Below are positions 21,194-30,966 of a stretch of DNA of 64,000 bases, piece after piece; position 1 is the stretch's first letter, and every line of letters starts with the position of its first letter. Origin of the DNA: Bacteroidales bacterium (GTDB lineage Bacteria > Bacteroidota > Bacteroidia > Bacteroidales > BM520). The stretch covers positions 124,001 through 188,000 of the forward strand of contig JAEEQW010000001.1 in the NCBI GenBank assembly GCA_016285515.1. Reading direction: 5' to 3'. The position numbers and the translations under genes were made by a program. The notes under the pieces were generated by a model. The model was not told the origin of the DNA. It saw only the letters and a program-made list of their open reading frames with translations, and did not search any database.

Positions 21194-21592
21194 ATGGAAA
21201 TTGATATTCAAAAACTTATTAAACAGATAACCGGAAATACTGGTATCGGTCAGAGCATTGTAACTAAAGTCATAAATGCAATCAAGGAACTTGGCATTTT
21301 TGATAAAATCTCAGCACTTACTAATAATAATCTTAACCTGAACAATATTTCAAACATCATTAATATTAAGAACATCCTTGGAACACTTGTCAGCAAAACA
21401 GGCGAACAGGAATCTACAATCAGCAAGATTGTTGATTCTGCTAAAAATATTTTGGTAAAGCAGGCTGCTGAATCATCTGTCAATTCAGTTATTGACAAGG
21501 TAAAGGATGTTATTCCTGATGAGCTGGAATCCAAGCTTCCTGATGCAGGTAATATACTTAAAGGTTTGTCAGGTCTTTTCGGCAAGAAGTAA
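21194..21592 (+). CDS. hypothetical helical protein
   Basis: 132 aa ORF downstream of dehydrogenase; no recognised domain. Confidence 0.6.
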   Translation: MEIDIQKLIKQITGNTGIGQSIVTKVINAIKELGIFDKISALTNNNLNLNNISNIINIKNILGTLVSKTGEQESTISKIVDSAKNILVKQAAESSVNSVIDKVKDVIPDELESKLPDAGNILKGLSGLFGKK

Positions 21593-21593
21593 G

Positions 21594-22169
21594 CTATTTT
21601 TTCTTCTCAACCGAGAAACCGAATTTGCCTATCAGTTTGCCGAGGTTGAAATAATTGCCGTGTGAGTAGCTGACGAGATTGGCTTTTTTAAGTTCCAAGG
21701 CATTGGTCTTGGAATTGAAAAGTGACTTGTCGGCATCAACTGCAACAATTTCCGACAGAAACATGTCGTGAGAGCCTAAAGGAATGATTTCCTTGACTTT
21801 ACATTCGATATTGACGGGCGATTCAAGAATTAACGGGGCGGAGATTTTGGAGCCGCGAACGGGCGTAAGTCCGGTTGCTTCAAATTTATCCACTTTGGCT
21901 CCTGACTTTACTCCGCACCAGTCAGCGTATGTCGAGAGTTTGTCATTGACGAGGTTGATGACGAATTCTCGGTTTTCTTTTATGATGTTGTATGAATAGC
22001 GTTGCGGTCTTATTGAAATGTAGCATAACGGAGGATCGGTACATAACGTCCCTGTCCATGCTATTGTGATGATGTTGTATTCATCGATTGAATATCCGCA
22101 GCTTACCATCACTACGGGTGTTGGATTTAGCATGTTGCCGGCTTTGAGAGTTGTCTTTGATGATACCAT
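21594..22169 (-). CDS. flavin reductase family protein
   Basis: NPTPVVMVSCGYSIDEYNIITIAWTGTLCTDPPLCYISIRPQRYSY; start taken at internal MVSSKTTLKAG. Confidence 0.88.
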   Translation of the reverse strand: MVSSKTTLKAGNMLNPTPVVMVSCGYSIDEYNIITIAWTGTLCTDPPLCYISIRPQRYSYNIIKENREFVINLVNDKLSTYADWCGVKSGAKVDKFEATGLTPVRGSKISAPLILESPVNIECKVKEIIPLGSHDMFLSEIVAVDADKSLFNSKTNALELKKANLVSYSHGNYFNLGKLIGKFGFSVEKKK

Positions 22170-22259
22170 GGATGTCAAATTTTTTGACAAAAATACTTTA
22201 TTTGCATAATTATTGCAATATCTTTGCAACATATAAATATCAATTAAAATATTGAAATT

Positions 22260-22961
22260 ATGAATGCAAATATTATGTGGATTGTATTTATTGCGCTGAT
22301 GGGGCTCAGTTTGTTTGTCAGCTGGAGGTTGAACAGGAAGATTAAGAAATATTCACAAGAGATGATTCCAAGCGGATTGACTGGCAAGGAGATAGCAGAG
22401 AAAATGCTCAGATCTTTTGGAATAACTGATGTTAAGGTCCAGTCAGTCGCAGGCAAACTTACCGACCATTATAATCCGGTTGATAAGACTTTGAATCTCA
22501 GCGAGACCACGTATAATATGAACACTATCGCCGCCGCTGCTGTTGCCGCTCACGAATGTGGACATGCCGTACAGCATGCAGTTGGCTACAAATGGCTGAA
22601 GATGCGTTCCGCCATGGTTCCTTTCGTACAGTTCGGTTCCAACTGGTCCCAATGGATTCTGCTCGCAGGCATGTTGCTGTTGGGAATTTCGTCATTGGTG
22701 AGTTTCGGTGTAATAGTTCTGGCAATAGGTATTATCCTATTTTCTTTGACGACTATATTCTCATTTGTGACTTTACCTGTTGAATATAACGCGTCCAACC
22801 GTGCCCTTAATTGGCTCGAAACTTCAGGAATGGTGGTCGGTGAGCAGCATGATAAGGCTCAGGATGCACTCAAATGTGCTGCAAGAACTTATGTTGTCGC
22901 TGCACTTTCATCCTTGGCGACTTTGTTGTACTACATCATGATTCTTAATCGGAGAAGATGA
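22260..22961 (+). CDS. zinc metallopeptidase (YugP-like)
   Basis: AAHECGHAVQHAVGY (HExxH-like variant HECGH), membrane segments. Confidence 0.88.
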   Translation: MNANIMWIVFIALMGLSLFVSWRLNRKIKKYSQEMIPSGLTGKEIAEKMLRSFGITDVKVQSVAGKLTDHYNPVDKTLNLSETTYNMNTIAAAAVAAHECGHAVQHAVGYKWLKMRSAMVPFVQFGSNWSQWILLAGMLLLGISSLVSFGVIVLAIGIILFSLTTIFSFVTLPVEYNASNRALNWLETSGMVVGEQHDKAQDALKCAARTYVVAALSSLATLLYYIMILNRRR

Positions 22962-23002
22962 CAGCCGATGAGGTTGAAAGTCGTTGGTTTATTTGATGAC
23001 TC

Positions 23003-24760
23003 TCAATTTTCAATCAATAATATTCTTTTTAAATCTATACCCAACGCTTCAAGTGGTGAGGCAGGATTGACTTGCTTCAAGGTCACTTCCTGCTTTCCCG
23101 GTTCGACTTCTATCTTACCTATGTAAGTGGTTTGAACCATCCTGTCAACACCTGGGAAAGTGTGTGTAATTGTTTGATTACCAACGTTTAATGATAACAC
23201 TTTTTCGTCAACGTTTGGAAGATAAACAGCAAAGGCATTGTATATGCCTGACTTTTTCACGTCAACAAACCACGACTTCCAGGAGTTGGCTTGTGTAGTC
23301 ATATAACTGCGTCCGTCAACGGCTGCATGGGTGATGGCGTTGTCTCCAGTGAGGATTATGCTGCCGTCCTCTTCCGGCAAAATATACGAATGTTCGATTT
23401 TTATGTCCTCATTCTTAAATGCCAACACGATGGTAATAAGGTCGCATGGCGTATCTTTACAGTTGATTACCAGATCATTGCCGTCCATGATGTGATTGAC
23501 GGGTAAATTTTTGTCCGACAGGCAGTATATACTGTCAATTTGACTGTGAATATTTTTGCATACAACTGGTTTGCTTATATCTGATATGGTGATGTACAAC
23601 TTGTTTCCCTTCCTTGTACAACAGGCATTGTCAAGTTTGTCAAACACTGTGGGTTGACTGTCGTAGATTGCTTCGCTGTTGGCTGAAGTCCATTTACCGA
23701 TATCTCTCAGAACATTTTTTTCGTAATCAAGGACATTGCCGTCACCGTCTGGACCGATGTTGAGAAGGAAGACTCCGCCATGACTTACGGTTTGCATTAA
23801 CCTTATAATCTGCTGTTTGCATTGAAGTTTTTCGTCTATGCGTTTCTGCCATGACTTGTATCCCCATGTTCCATACATGGATGCCGGATTGTCCCATGCG
23901 ATGCCTTCGTATCCTGCTACGTCACCGTTGTCAGGAAGCGTGAGATAATCGCCCTGATAATTCATGATTCTGCCACTGATGAGACATGATGGCTGAATGG
24001 ATTTCACAACTTTTCTCAAATGCTTGCTCTGTTCTGGCGTCAGAAGTCCCATATCGAACCATATAGTTTCAATTTCGCCGTAGTTGGTAAGCAGTTCCGT
24101 AAGCTGTGACACAACGTATTCTTCCAACTCGTCGGTGATGGTTTCGAGAGGACTGTAAACCTGGTTCACATACTGAGTGCAGTCAGTGGTCGTGTCTGCT
24201 TCGAGACGTGGTATTCCCCCATTGAAATGCCAGTCGGGTAGAGAGTAGTACAGTCCGAATTTCATGCTGTGACGGTGACAGGCGTCTGCCAGTTCCTTAA
24301 CGACATCGCGTCCGAAGGGAGTTGCATCAACAACATTGTATTTGGTTGTGGCGGTTTTGAACATGCAGAACCCGTCGTGATGTTTTGAGGTAAAGACAAT
24401 ATATTTCATACCGGCATCCTTTGCAAGCAGAACGATTGAGTCGGCATTCCATCCCATCGGATTGAATTGCTTTGCAAGTTGCTCATAATCAGCGACAGGT
24501 ATGCGCGCATGGTTCATTATCTGTTCAGCATAGTAATTGATATGTTTGCCATTCCATATCCCTGCGGGAATAGAATAAAGCCCCCAGTGAATAAACATCC
24601 CGAATTTGTCGCTCTGCCATTCCTTAAGATGTTGTTTGGTTATTTCATCAACATTGATGTTGTCTCTTGCTGCTATATTGCCGGACATTTTGTCGTGACT
24701 GTTGCATGAGAACAGTACCGAAACGAGTATGATAAATGTGAGTTTTAAGTTGATTTTCAT
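23003..24760 (-). CDS. alpha-L-fucosidase (GH29) lipoprotein
   Basis: Lipobox VLFSCNSH; WQSDKFGMFIHWGLYSIPAG; YIVFTSKHHDGFCMF; IETIWFDMG; start at MKINLKLT. Confidence 0.93.
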   Translation of the reverse strand: MKINLKLTFIILVSVLFSCNSHDKMSGNIAARDNINVDEITKQHLKEWQSDKFGMFIHWGLYSIPAGIWNGKHINYYAEQIMNHARIPVADYEQLAKQFNPMGWNADSIVLLAKDAGMKYIVFTSKHHDGFCMFKTATTKYNVVDATPFGRDVVKELADACHRHSMKFGLYYSLPDWHFNGGIPRLEADTTTDCTQYVNQVYSPLETITDELEEYVVSQLTELLTNYGEIETIWFDMGLLTPEQSKHLRKVVKSIQPSCLISGRIMNYQGDYLTLPDNGDVAGYEGIAWDNPASMYGTWGYKSWQKRIDEKLQCKQQIIRLMQTVSHGGVFLLNIGPDGDGNVLDYEKNVLRDIGKWTSANSEAIYDSQPTVFDKLDNACCTRKGNKLYITISDISKPVVCKNIHSQIDSIYCLSDKNLPVNHIMDGNDLVINCKDTPCDLITIVLAFKNEDIKIEHSYILPEEDGSIILTGDNAITHAAVDGRSYMTTQANSWKSWFVDVKKSGIYNAFAVYLPNVDEKVLSLNVGNQTITHTFPGVDRMVQTTYIGKIEVEPGKQEVTLKQVNPASPLEALGIDLKRILLIEN

Positions 24761-24765
24761 ATATT

Positions 24766-25419
24766 TTATTTTACGTAAAGATTGTAGAAATCCATCGGAT
24801 TGTCGATAATGCGCCATGCACCGTTCTCTTCAAGCTCTTTGCGTGTGCGGTAGCCCCAGGAGACACCGATAGGCTTGATTCCTGCATTGCGCGCAGTAAC
24901 CATATCCACATTTGAATCTCCGAGATAGAGGGTTTCGTCCGGACTGACGTTGACTGTGGATAAAATTTTGTTGACCATTTTTGGGTCAGGTTTTGTGGAG
25001 ATGTCACCGCCAGGACCCACTGCTGCAGCAAAATCTATTTCCGGGAAATAGTATTTGAGCAGAAAATCCACACCTTCCTGAAACTTGTTGGATGCGACAG
25101 CCAATTTGATGTTGTTGTCCTGTAATGTGTTGAGTAACAGTGGTATGTCTTTGTAAGGATAGGTCTTTTCGTTAATGTGTTTTTTATAGTAATCGAGAAA
25201 TTCGAGTGTGAAACCGATAAGATATTCTTTGGTGCGGAACTCTTCAGGGACAGAGCGTTCGATGAGTTTTCTGATGCCATTGCCGATGAATGCGTTGTAT
25301 TCATCCAATGTATGGGTCGGGTGGTTGTGTTGTGTTAGCACATAGTTGGTCGCATCAGCCAAATCGCCGATGGTGTTGAGTAATGTTCCGTCTAAGTCAA
25401 AAATAACTAATTTCAGCAT
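24766..25419 (-). CDS. HAD-family phosphoglycolate phosphatase-like hydrolase
   Basis: LVIFDLDGTLLNT, YLGDSNVDMVTARNAG. Confidence 0.9.
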   Translation of the reverse strand: MLKLVIFDLDGTLLNTIGDLADATNYVLTQHNHPTHTLDEYNAFIGNGIRKLIERSVPEEFRTKEYLIGFTLEFLDYYKKHINEKTYPYKDIPLLLNTLQDNNIKLAVASNKFQEGVDFLLKYYFPEIDFAAAVGPGGDISTKPDPKMVNKILSTVNVSPDETLYLGDSNVDMVTARNAGIKPIGVSWGYRTRKELEENGAWRIIDNPMDFYNLYVK

Positions 25420-25448
25420 TGTATGATTCTTTAAAAATACAAAAGTAG

Positions 25449-25456
25449 TATATTTG
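25449..25456 (+). promoter_or_regulatory. possible Bacteroidetes -7 element (TATATTTG)
   Basis: Matches TAnnTTTG about 35 bp upstream of ATG 25491. Confidence 0.35.
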
Positions 25457-25490
25457 CAAAGTTTTTGCGGCCATTATTAATAATAATATT

Positions 25491-26426
25491 ATGGAATGGA
25501 TACAATTGATAGGCGGTTTTGTTCTGTTGCTTTTAGGCGGTGAATTTCTTGTTCGCGGCGGAGTTTCTATTGCCAGAAAGTTCAAAGTGTCACCATTGGT
25601 GATAGGTTTGACTATAGTAGCGTTTGGCACTTCGGCACCAGAACTGTTGGTAAGCGTTGATGCAGCCATCTCAGGACATCCGGAAATTTCCATAGGAAAC
25701 GTTGTTGGCTCCAACATTGCCAATATAGCATTGATTCTCGGCAGTTCAGCATTAATTCATCAGATGCTGATAACAAGTGAGACCATAAAATTCGATATAC
25801 CGATACTTATGCTGGCATCCCTTTTGTTTGCCTCTGCTGCAACCGACGGAGAAATAAGCAGAGTTGAAGGTATAGCGGGACTTGTTTGCCTGATGATGTT
25901 TTTATTGTTGCAGATTAGGAATGCTAAAAAGGACAAGGAAAAAATTAAGGTTGACGATGTGGACCGAGAGAAGACTTATCCTCTTTTTGCGTCAGTTCTA
26001 ATTGTGATAGCATCGTGTTTCGCCTTGTCTTATGGCGCTGACTTGCTGATAGATGGAGCTTCAGCCATAGCCCGCGATTTTGGTGTTTCCGAGAGAATCA
26101 TAGCAGTTTCAATAGTTGCATTGGGAACCAGTCTTCCTGAATTGGTGACATCGGTCATCGCTGCCATAAAGAAGGAAAGCGACCTTGCCGTAGGTAATAT
26201 AGTCGGTTCCAACATTTTCAACATATTCTGCATAATTGGCGTTTCGGCAACTATTACTCCTATCAGGTTTGCATGGAGTAACTTTTCATTTGATTTTGTC
26301 TGGATGTTGGCTTTGACATTGCTGATGTTTGTGTTGATACTCGTCAAAAAGCCATACGACCTTAACAAAATCGGCGGTACAGTACTGCTGTTGTCGTATA
26401 TTGTCTATATGTTTCTGCTGTTTTGA
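25491..26426 (+). CDS. calcium/sodium antiporter (YrbG family)
   Basis: Two repeats of FGTSAPELLVSV.AAISG.PEISIGNVVGSNIANI / LGTSLPELVTSVIAAIKKESDLAVGNIVGSNIFNI. Confidence 0.93.
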   Translation: MEWIQLIGGFVLLLLGGEFLVRGGVSIARKFKVSPLVIGLTIVAFGTSAPELLVSVDAAISGHPEISIGNVVGSNIANIALILGSSALIHQMLITSETIKFDIPILMLASLLFASAATDGEISRVEGIAGLVCLMMFLLLQIRNAKKDKEKIKVDDVDREKTYPLFASVLIVIASCFALSYGADLLIDGASAIARDFGVSERIIAVSIVALGTSLPELVTSVIAAIKKESDLAVGNIVGSNIFNIFCIIGVSATITPIRFAWSNFSFDFVWMLALTLLMFVLILVKKPYDLNKIGGTVLLLSYIVYMFLLF

Positions 26427-27910
26427 TTTTCTGATTTCTCGTTTGTTTCTGCTTTTGCACTTCTCCTGATTTTAAATCCGATTGCTGCAATGAAAATCGA
26501 CATTAGCGGCGAAATCAGATTGAAGAAACAATAGGGGAAATATGCCATCGTAGGTACACGCAGGACGGTTGCCTGCGTCATACCGCAGGTATTCCATGGT
26601 ATAAGCACGGAGGTCACGGTCGCGGAATCTTCCGCAGAACGGCTCAAAAGCCTGCTTTCGTATCCTTTCTCTTTGTACAGGTCCTTGAAAAGGCTGCTTG
26701 TGATTATTATTGACAGATACTGGTCGCTCGTGGTGATGTTGGATATAATGCCTGTTGTAACTGTGGATGCTACAAGTCCCGTCCTGTTTCTGACAATCTT
26801 TATCAGTTGGTCGGTGAGGCTGCGAATCATGCCGCTTCCCATCATTGATGCACCGAAAACCATAGCACACATTATCAGAAATACGGTGTTCAGCATACCG
26901 TTCATACCTGTCGTTGACACTAGCTCATTTACTTGGGCACTGCCCGTGTCTATGTTTGTCGAGCCATAATAAGCCTGCATCAGCCCTTTGAAACCGTCCC
27001 GGAATGTCAGCGATGTGAATCCGTCTCCACTACCGTTTGCTATCTGCCAAACGATATCCGGCTGAAATATTAAGGCAAAAATGCCGGCCAATAACGATGC
27101 AATGAATAATGTGGGCAATGCTGGCACTTTCAAAATAATCATTACCGCTGTCAACACCGGTACCAGAAGAAGCCATGGGGAAATGTTAAATGTATTTGCC
27201 AATGCCGAAGAGAAGACATCAACTTGAACGACATCGTTTGTTTTGTGTAATATGCTGACAGTCAGGAATATTGTCAATGCTATTGTAATTGATGGAATGG
27301 TCGTTATCAGCATATATCTGATGTGTGTGAACAACGGGGTTTCCGTAGATGAAGAAGCAAGAATTGTTGTGTCGGACAGCGGTGAAATCTTGTCGCCGAA
27401 ATATGCCCCTGAAATTATTGCACCTGCTATCCAGGCGGGACTGAAGCCTTCAGCAATCCCAATTCCTATCAACGCGACCCCTATTGTCGCAATTGTGGTC
27501 CATGAACTACCGGTCATAAGCGATATCAGCGCACATAATATGCAAGCGGCAAAAAGAAATATCTTTGGCGAGATTATCTTCATGCCATAATAAATCAGGC
27601 TTGGAACAACACCGCTTACCATCCATGAACCCGCTATCGCTCCTATCAACAACAGGATAATCAATGAAATACATACAGTCCTGATGTTGTTTTTCATTGC
27701 ATTTTCAAAGTCCTCCCATGGGACCTTGTAGAAGACCGTTGATATGAATATCGTCAGACCGGCAGACAATAGAAGGGCTACCTGACTTCCACCTGACAAT
27801 GCTTCTGTTCCAAAATACTTGATTACAAAAAACAACAATAATATTAAAAACACCAATGGTATCAGTGACACTGCCCAAGAAGGGGATTTCCTGTTATCCG
27901 CTTTATCCAT
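26405..27910 (-). CDS. nhaC: Na+/H+ antiporter NhaC family
   Basis: 501 aa; GSSWTTIATIGVALIGIG, GAYFGDKISPLSDTTILA, LIPWNTCGMTQA. Confidence 0.9.
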   Translation of the reverse strand: MDKADNRKSPSWAVSLIPLVFLILLLFFVIKYFGTEALSGGSQVALLLSAGLTIFISTVFYKVPWEDFENAMKNNIRTVCISLIILLLIGAIAGSWMVSGVVPSLIYYGMKIISPKIFLFAACILCALISLMTGSSWTTIATIGVALIGIGIAEGFSPAWIAGAIISGAYFGDKISPLSDTTILASSSTETPLFTHIRYMLITTIPSITIALTIFLTVSILHKTNDVVQVDVFSSALANTFNISPWLLLVPVLTAVMIILKVPALPTLFIASLLAGIFALIFQPDIVWQIANGSGDGFTSLTFRDGFKGLMQAYYGSTNIDTGSAQVNELVSTTGMNGMLNTVFLIMCAMVFGASMMGSGMIRSLTDQLIKIVRNRTGLVASTVTTGIISNITTSDQYLSIIITSSLFKDLYKEKGYESRLLSRSAEDSATVTSVLIPWNTCGMTQATVLRVPTMAYFPYCFFNLISPLMSIFIAAIGFKIRRSAKAETNEKSENQNSRNI

Positions 27911-27919
27911 AATTGTTAA

Positions 27920-28963
27920 CTAATTAGCTGCATTCTGATATGTGAATCCGTTGCCGTTCCAGCGCAGATATGCCACAGGTTTGGTGATATTCGACTGTTC
28001 ATAAAGAAAAATGCTCTTTCCCACATGCGGAAGACGGGCAACAAAATCAGGACTGTAATTAAGACTGCTCATCACATCTGTGGCTGGAAGAAGTTCATGG
28101 GTTGCAGGATTATAATCATAGAAAAAAATAATCTGATATGGGTCATTGTAACTGACAGCCAATAACTTATGCCCATTTATCCTGTTCCAGCAGAACATTT
28201 CCATCCATAAATCAAAATTACTGATTATTTTGCACCCAATGTATCCGTGTTTCCTGTCTATTGACCATGTTTCAACATCATCAACAGGCAATTCATCTGG
28301 ATGAAGAATCAGATTGCTGCCTGTCTGGGTTATTATATATGGGTATTTTTCGGAATAGGCAAGCCAAAAATCAGCGATGTCAGGACTTTCAACCTCATAG
28401 GGTATTCTGATGGTATCATTTATCCATACATTGCTGATCAGCTCTGACTGGGGTTTGTAACTTTTGCCATAAACATCTAATGATTTCACTATTTCTGTTT
28501 CATACTTTCGTAATGTCGGTTCGGATTTGATATCGCAACTATAGACTATTGTGGCATAAAATGAATCATACCATATAGTGCGTCTTATAAAGAAATTGTT
28601 CAGTTGCCTGCCTTTGATGGTGTATTCTCCGATGACAGCCTGAAATGGCAGGGTGTTTATATCCGAATAATAAACCTCTGTTTTATTTCTTTTGAGTCTC
28701 AACAGTTCATCATCATATTCCTGCTGGAGACTTTTGCGGTTGGGGTTAATTCCACCATAGACACTAATCAGACTGTGTCCGTCTTTAGAAATAAATCGTT
28801 GGCCATCAGCCTCTTCACTCCCTTTTATCGGGGCAAAGACATCAGCAGGATATTCAAATGTGAAGTCGAAGTTTTCATTTACATACAAATCCCACTCGGC
28901 CTCTTGAGACCATGTCAGCAAAGGTGTTAAAAGACACAAAATAAAAGGTAGAATTCTGCTCAT
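27920..28963 (-). CDS. secreted hypothetical protein
   Basis: 347 aa with N-terminal signal peptide (MSRILPFILCLLTPLLTWSQ). Confidence 0.7.
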   Translation of the reverse strand: MSRILPFILCLLTPLLTWSQEAEWDLYVNENFDFTFEYPADVFAPIKGSEEADGQRFISKDGHSLISVYGGINPNRKSLQQEYDDELLRLKRNKTEVYYSDINTLPFQAVIGEYTIKGRQLNNFFIRRTIWYDSFYATIVYSCDIKSEPTLRKYETEIVKSLDVYGKSYKPQSELISNVWINDTIRIPYEVESPDIADFWLAYSEKYPYIITQTGSNLILHPDELPVDDVETWSIDRKHGYIGCKIISNFDLWMEMFCWNRINGHKLLAVSYNDPYQIIFFYDYNPATHELLPATDVMSSLNYSPDFVARLPHVGKSIFLYEQSNITKPVAYLRWNGNGFTYQNAAN

Positions 28964-29118
28964 GGTCTGTTATTTGAACAACGTTTCTGCATTTTTTGAA
29001 TACTCTGTACTCTTTGGGTGAAGTCTGTCAATGAACAGATTTTCATCTGGGCGATGCCTGCGTATGAAATGATGAACAGCAGAAATGCAAAAACCAATAA
29101 TCTTGCTGGGGATGTCAT
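28960..29118 (-). CDS. small signal-peptide-bearing ORF (52 aa) overlapping the next start by ATGA
   Basis: MTSPARLLVFAFLLFIISYAGIAQMKICSLTDFTQRVQSIQKMQKRCSNNRP; stop overlaps ATG of 28963 gene. Confidence 0.35.
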   Translation of the reverse strand: MTSPARLLVFAFLLFIISYAGIAQMKICSLTDFTQRVQSIQKMQKRCSNNRP

Positions 29119-29286
29119 TGTGAATAGATTATTTGCAAAGATAATATTTATTGTGAAATTACCCCCACGGCGAAGGGTATATATTATTATTGACAATAAT
29201 GAAAAAATTTTTTGAAAAATAATGTTGATTAAGAAAAAAGTATTACCTTTGCAGCGCAAACAGAAAAGGAAATCTGGATGCAATAA

Positions 29287-29359
<73 letters not shown>

Positions 29360-29382
29360 CTTTTTTATGCCCGTTTTTTTCC

Positions 29383-30192
29383 ATGTCCTCCGATTTTAAT
29401 AAACCCTGTATCCCTGCTGGAAGCCGTAAATATGCCTTAGTCACTGGTGCCAGTTCGGGAATAGGACTCCAATATGCCCGCCAGCTTGCACAGAGAGACT
29501 ATAATCTGCTGATTGTCAGCAATGAAAACAGCATTTATTCCCGTGCTAAAGAAATTGAAGAAGAATCCGGCGTTGATGTGATAGCGCTTGAACGTGACCT
29601 CGCAACGCAGGATGCCGCAAAAGAGCTTTTCGATTACTGCACCGACAACAACATTGAAATCGAGGTGCTTGTCAACAATGCCGGTATTTATCGCAATAGT
29701 GATTTCCTTGATACCGATGAAAACTTCACCCGGCAGATTCTCAATCTTCACGTCTTCACACCATCTATGCTGATATATTACTTCGGAAAAGATATGCGGT
29801 TGCGGCACAAAGGCTATATTCTCAATATGAGTTCCATTACTGCTGATATAGCAGTTCAAAGACTTTCAACTTACAGTGCCACAAAGAGTTACCTTAGAAG
29901 TTTCAGCCGTTCTGTTCATATTGAATTGAAAAAGGAAGGTGTTTATGTCACGGCAGTATGTCCCGGTGCTGTATCCACCAATCTTTATAATCTCAGTGAC
30001 AGTGCAAGGAAGACTGGTCTCAGACTCGGTTACATGGTTACACCTGAGAAACTTGCTCAAAAAGGGTTGAATGCCATGTTCAGAGGCAAATGGCGTATCA
30101 CACCCGGAATCATCAATCACATAGGTGTATTTATAATCAAGCTGATTCCAACTTGGATGTTGAGATTGGTCAGGAAGTGGGAGTGGTACTAA
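29383..30192 (+). CDS. SDR family NAD(P)-dependent oxidoreductase
   Basis: ALVTGASSGIGLQYARQLA, NNAGIY, YSATKSYLRSFS; ORF opening inside the tRNA is spurious, start at MSSDFNKP. Confidence 0.92.
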   Translation: MSSDFNKPCIPAGSRKYALVTGASSGIGLQYARQLAQRDYNLLIVSNENSIYSRAKEIEEESGVDVIALERDLATQDAAKELFDYCTDNNIEIEVLVNNAGIYRNSDFLDTDENFTRQILNLHVFTPSMLIYYFGKDMRLRHKGYILNMSSITADIAVQRLSTYSATKSYLRSFSRSVHIELKKEGVYVTAVCPGAVSTNLYNLSDSARKTGLRLGYMVTPEKLAQKGLNAMFRGKWRITPGIINHIGVFIIKLIPTWMLRLVRKWEWY

Positions 30193-30356
30193 AAGTTCTC
30201 AATTATATTGACTATCAGCACAATATCGAGAATGTTGACATAACCGTCGGAATTGGCGTCACCTATAGGATACATTTCCATAATAGTCAGATACGTAACT
30301 GTGCCGAGACTTGGGTCATCGCTGTGGTCATAGATGACTTCCGCAGCGAAGTCAGG
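30059..30356 (+). repeat. left copy of large direct repeat X1 (SDR 3' end plus dockerin-gene 3' end, internally deleted by 93 bp)
   Basis: Aligns to 34390-34780 with about 4 mismatches in 298 bp and one 93 bp gap. Confidence 0.95.
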
Positions 30357-30360
30357 ATAA

Positions 30361-30402
30361 CCCCCATTCCAACCCCTGTGTTACAATGAGTTGGAATGGG
30401 GG
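30361..30402. repeat. 13 bp perfect inverted repeat CCCCCATTCCAAC...GTTGGAATGGGGG
   Basis: 30361-30373 pairs with 30390-30402, 16 nt loop, 5 bp beyond the end of repeat X1. Confidence 0.85.
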
Positions 30403-30450
30403 ATGTAATAACTACAAGCTCTCAAAAGTGTCAGTTTTTTCAGGGTAAGA

Positions 30451-30504
30451 CACCCCATCCTAATTCCATGCATTTGGCAACTTGCAGGAGGTTGGGATGG
30501 GGTG
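30451..30504. repeat. second GC-rich inverted repeat CACCCCATCC...GGATGGGGTG
   Basis: 30451-30460 pairs with 30495-30504; shares CCCCATYC core with the preceding hairpin. Confidence 0.75.
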
Positions 30505-30525
30505 GCTACAGAAATCTCCAAATGT

Positions 30526-30966
30526 TTAATTAAGAGTGTGAACTGGTGCAAACACCGAACTGCAATGGAAATCATTGCCGCCTTCAACACCCGCGTCTTT
30601 ACCTTTAGCTTTGGTTATTGTAAGATATATGGTATCATCGTTCGTATAGAGTGTGCCGAAACTAATGTAACCATTTATCACAATGTTCCCGTCCGAAATG
30701 CCAAGGCATTTAGCAACCTTGTTCTGTACATCCTTGGGCAAAGAAATCAAATATTCACCAAATGTGCTGTTGTTTGATTTCTTACAGGAATAGGTTTCTC
30801 CTGCAACAACGGTTTCACCGTTACACTCAATTCTGATTTTGTTGTCGTCTTCAAAAACCAGGATAAGACTTTGGGTGGTTTCGGGATGGATGACACCGAC
30901 AACGCCACCCACCGAGGTTTGGTGCCATTGCCATGAGCCTTTCAGTTGTGGCACCTGTTCAATCAA
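30526..30966 (-). CDS. hypothetical lipoprotein, probable 5' frameshift
   Basis: 146 aa ORF MIEQVPQLKGSWQWHQTSVGG...; a lipobox-like CSCDKIDLIEQV reads in frame just upstream but without an in-frame start. Confidence 0.6.
   Translation of the reverse strand: MIEQVPQLKGSWQWHQTSVGGVVGVIHPETTQSLILVFEDDNKIRIECNGETVVAGETYSCKKSNNSTFGEYLISLPKDVQNKVAKCLGISDGNIVINGYISFGTLYTNDDTIYLTITKAKGKDAGVEGGNDFHCSSVFAPVHTLN

Noticed and set aside
30090-30389. ORF MAYHTRNHQSHRCIYNQADSNLDVEIG... and its copy at 34376-34789 as a novel repeated protein family
   Set aside because: It is an off-frame reading of the duplicated SDR/dockerin 3' ends; similarity between the two ORFs only reflects the DNA repeat.
30361-30402. 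Hairpin considered as an integron attC site (AAC...GTT at the stem)
   Set aside because: The stem is perfectly paired with no extrahelical bases, the 7-mer TTCCAAC does not fit RYYYAAC, and no integron integrase is present.
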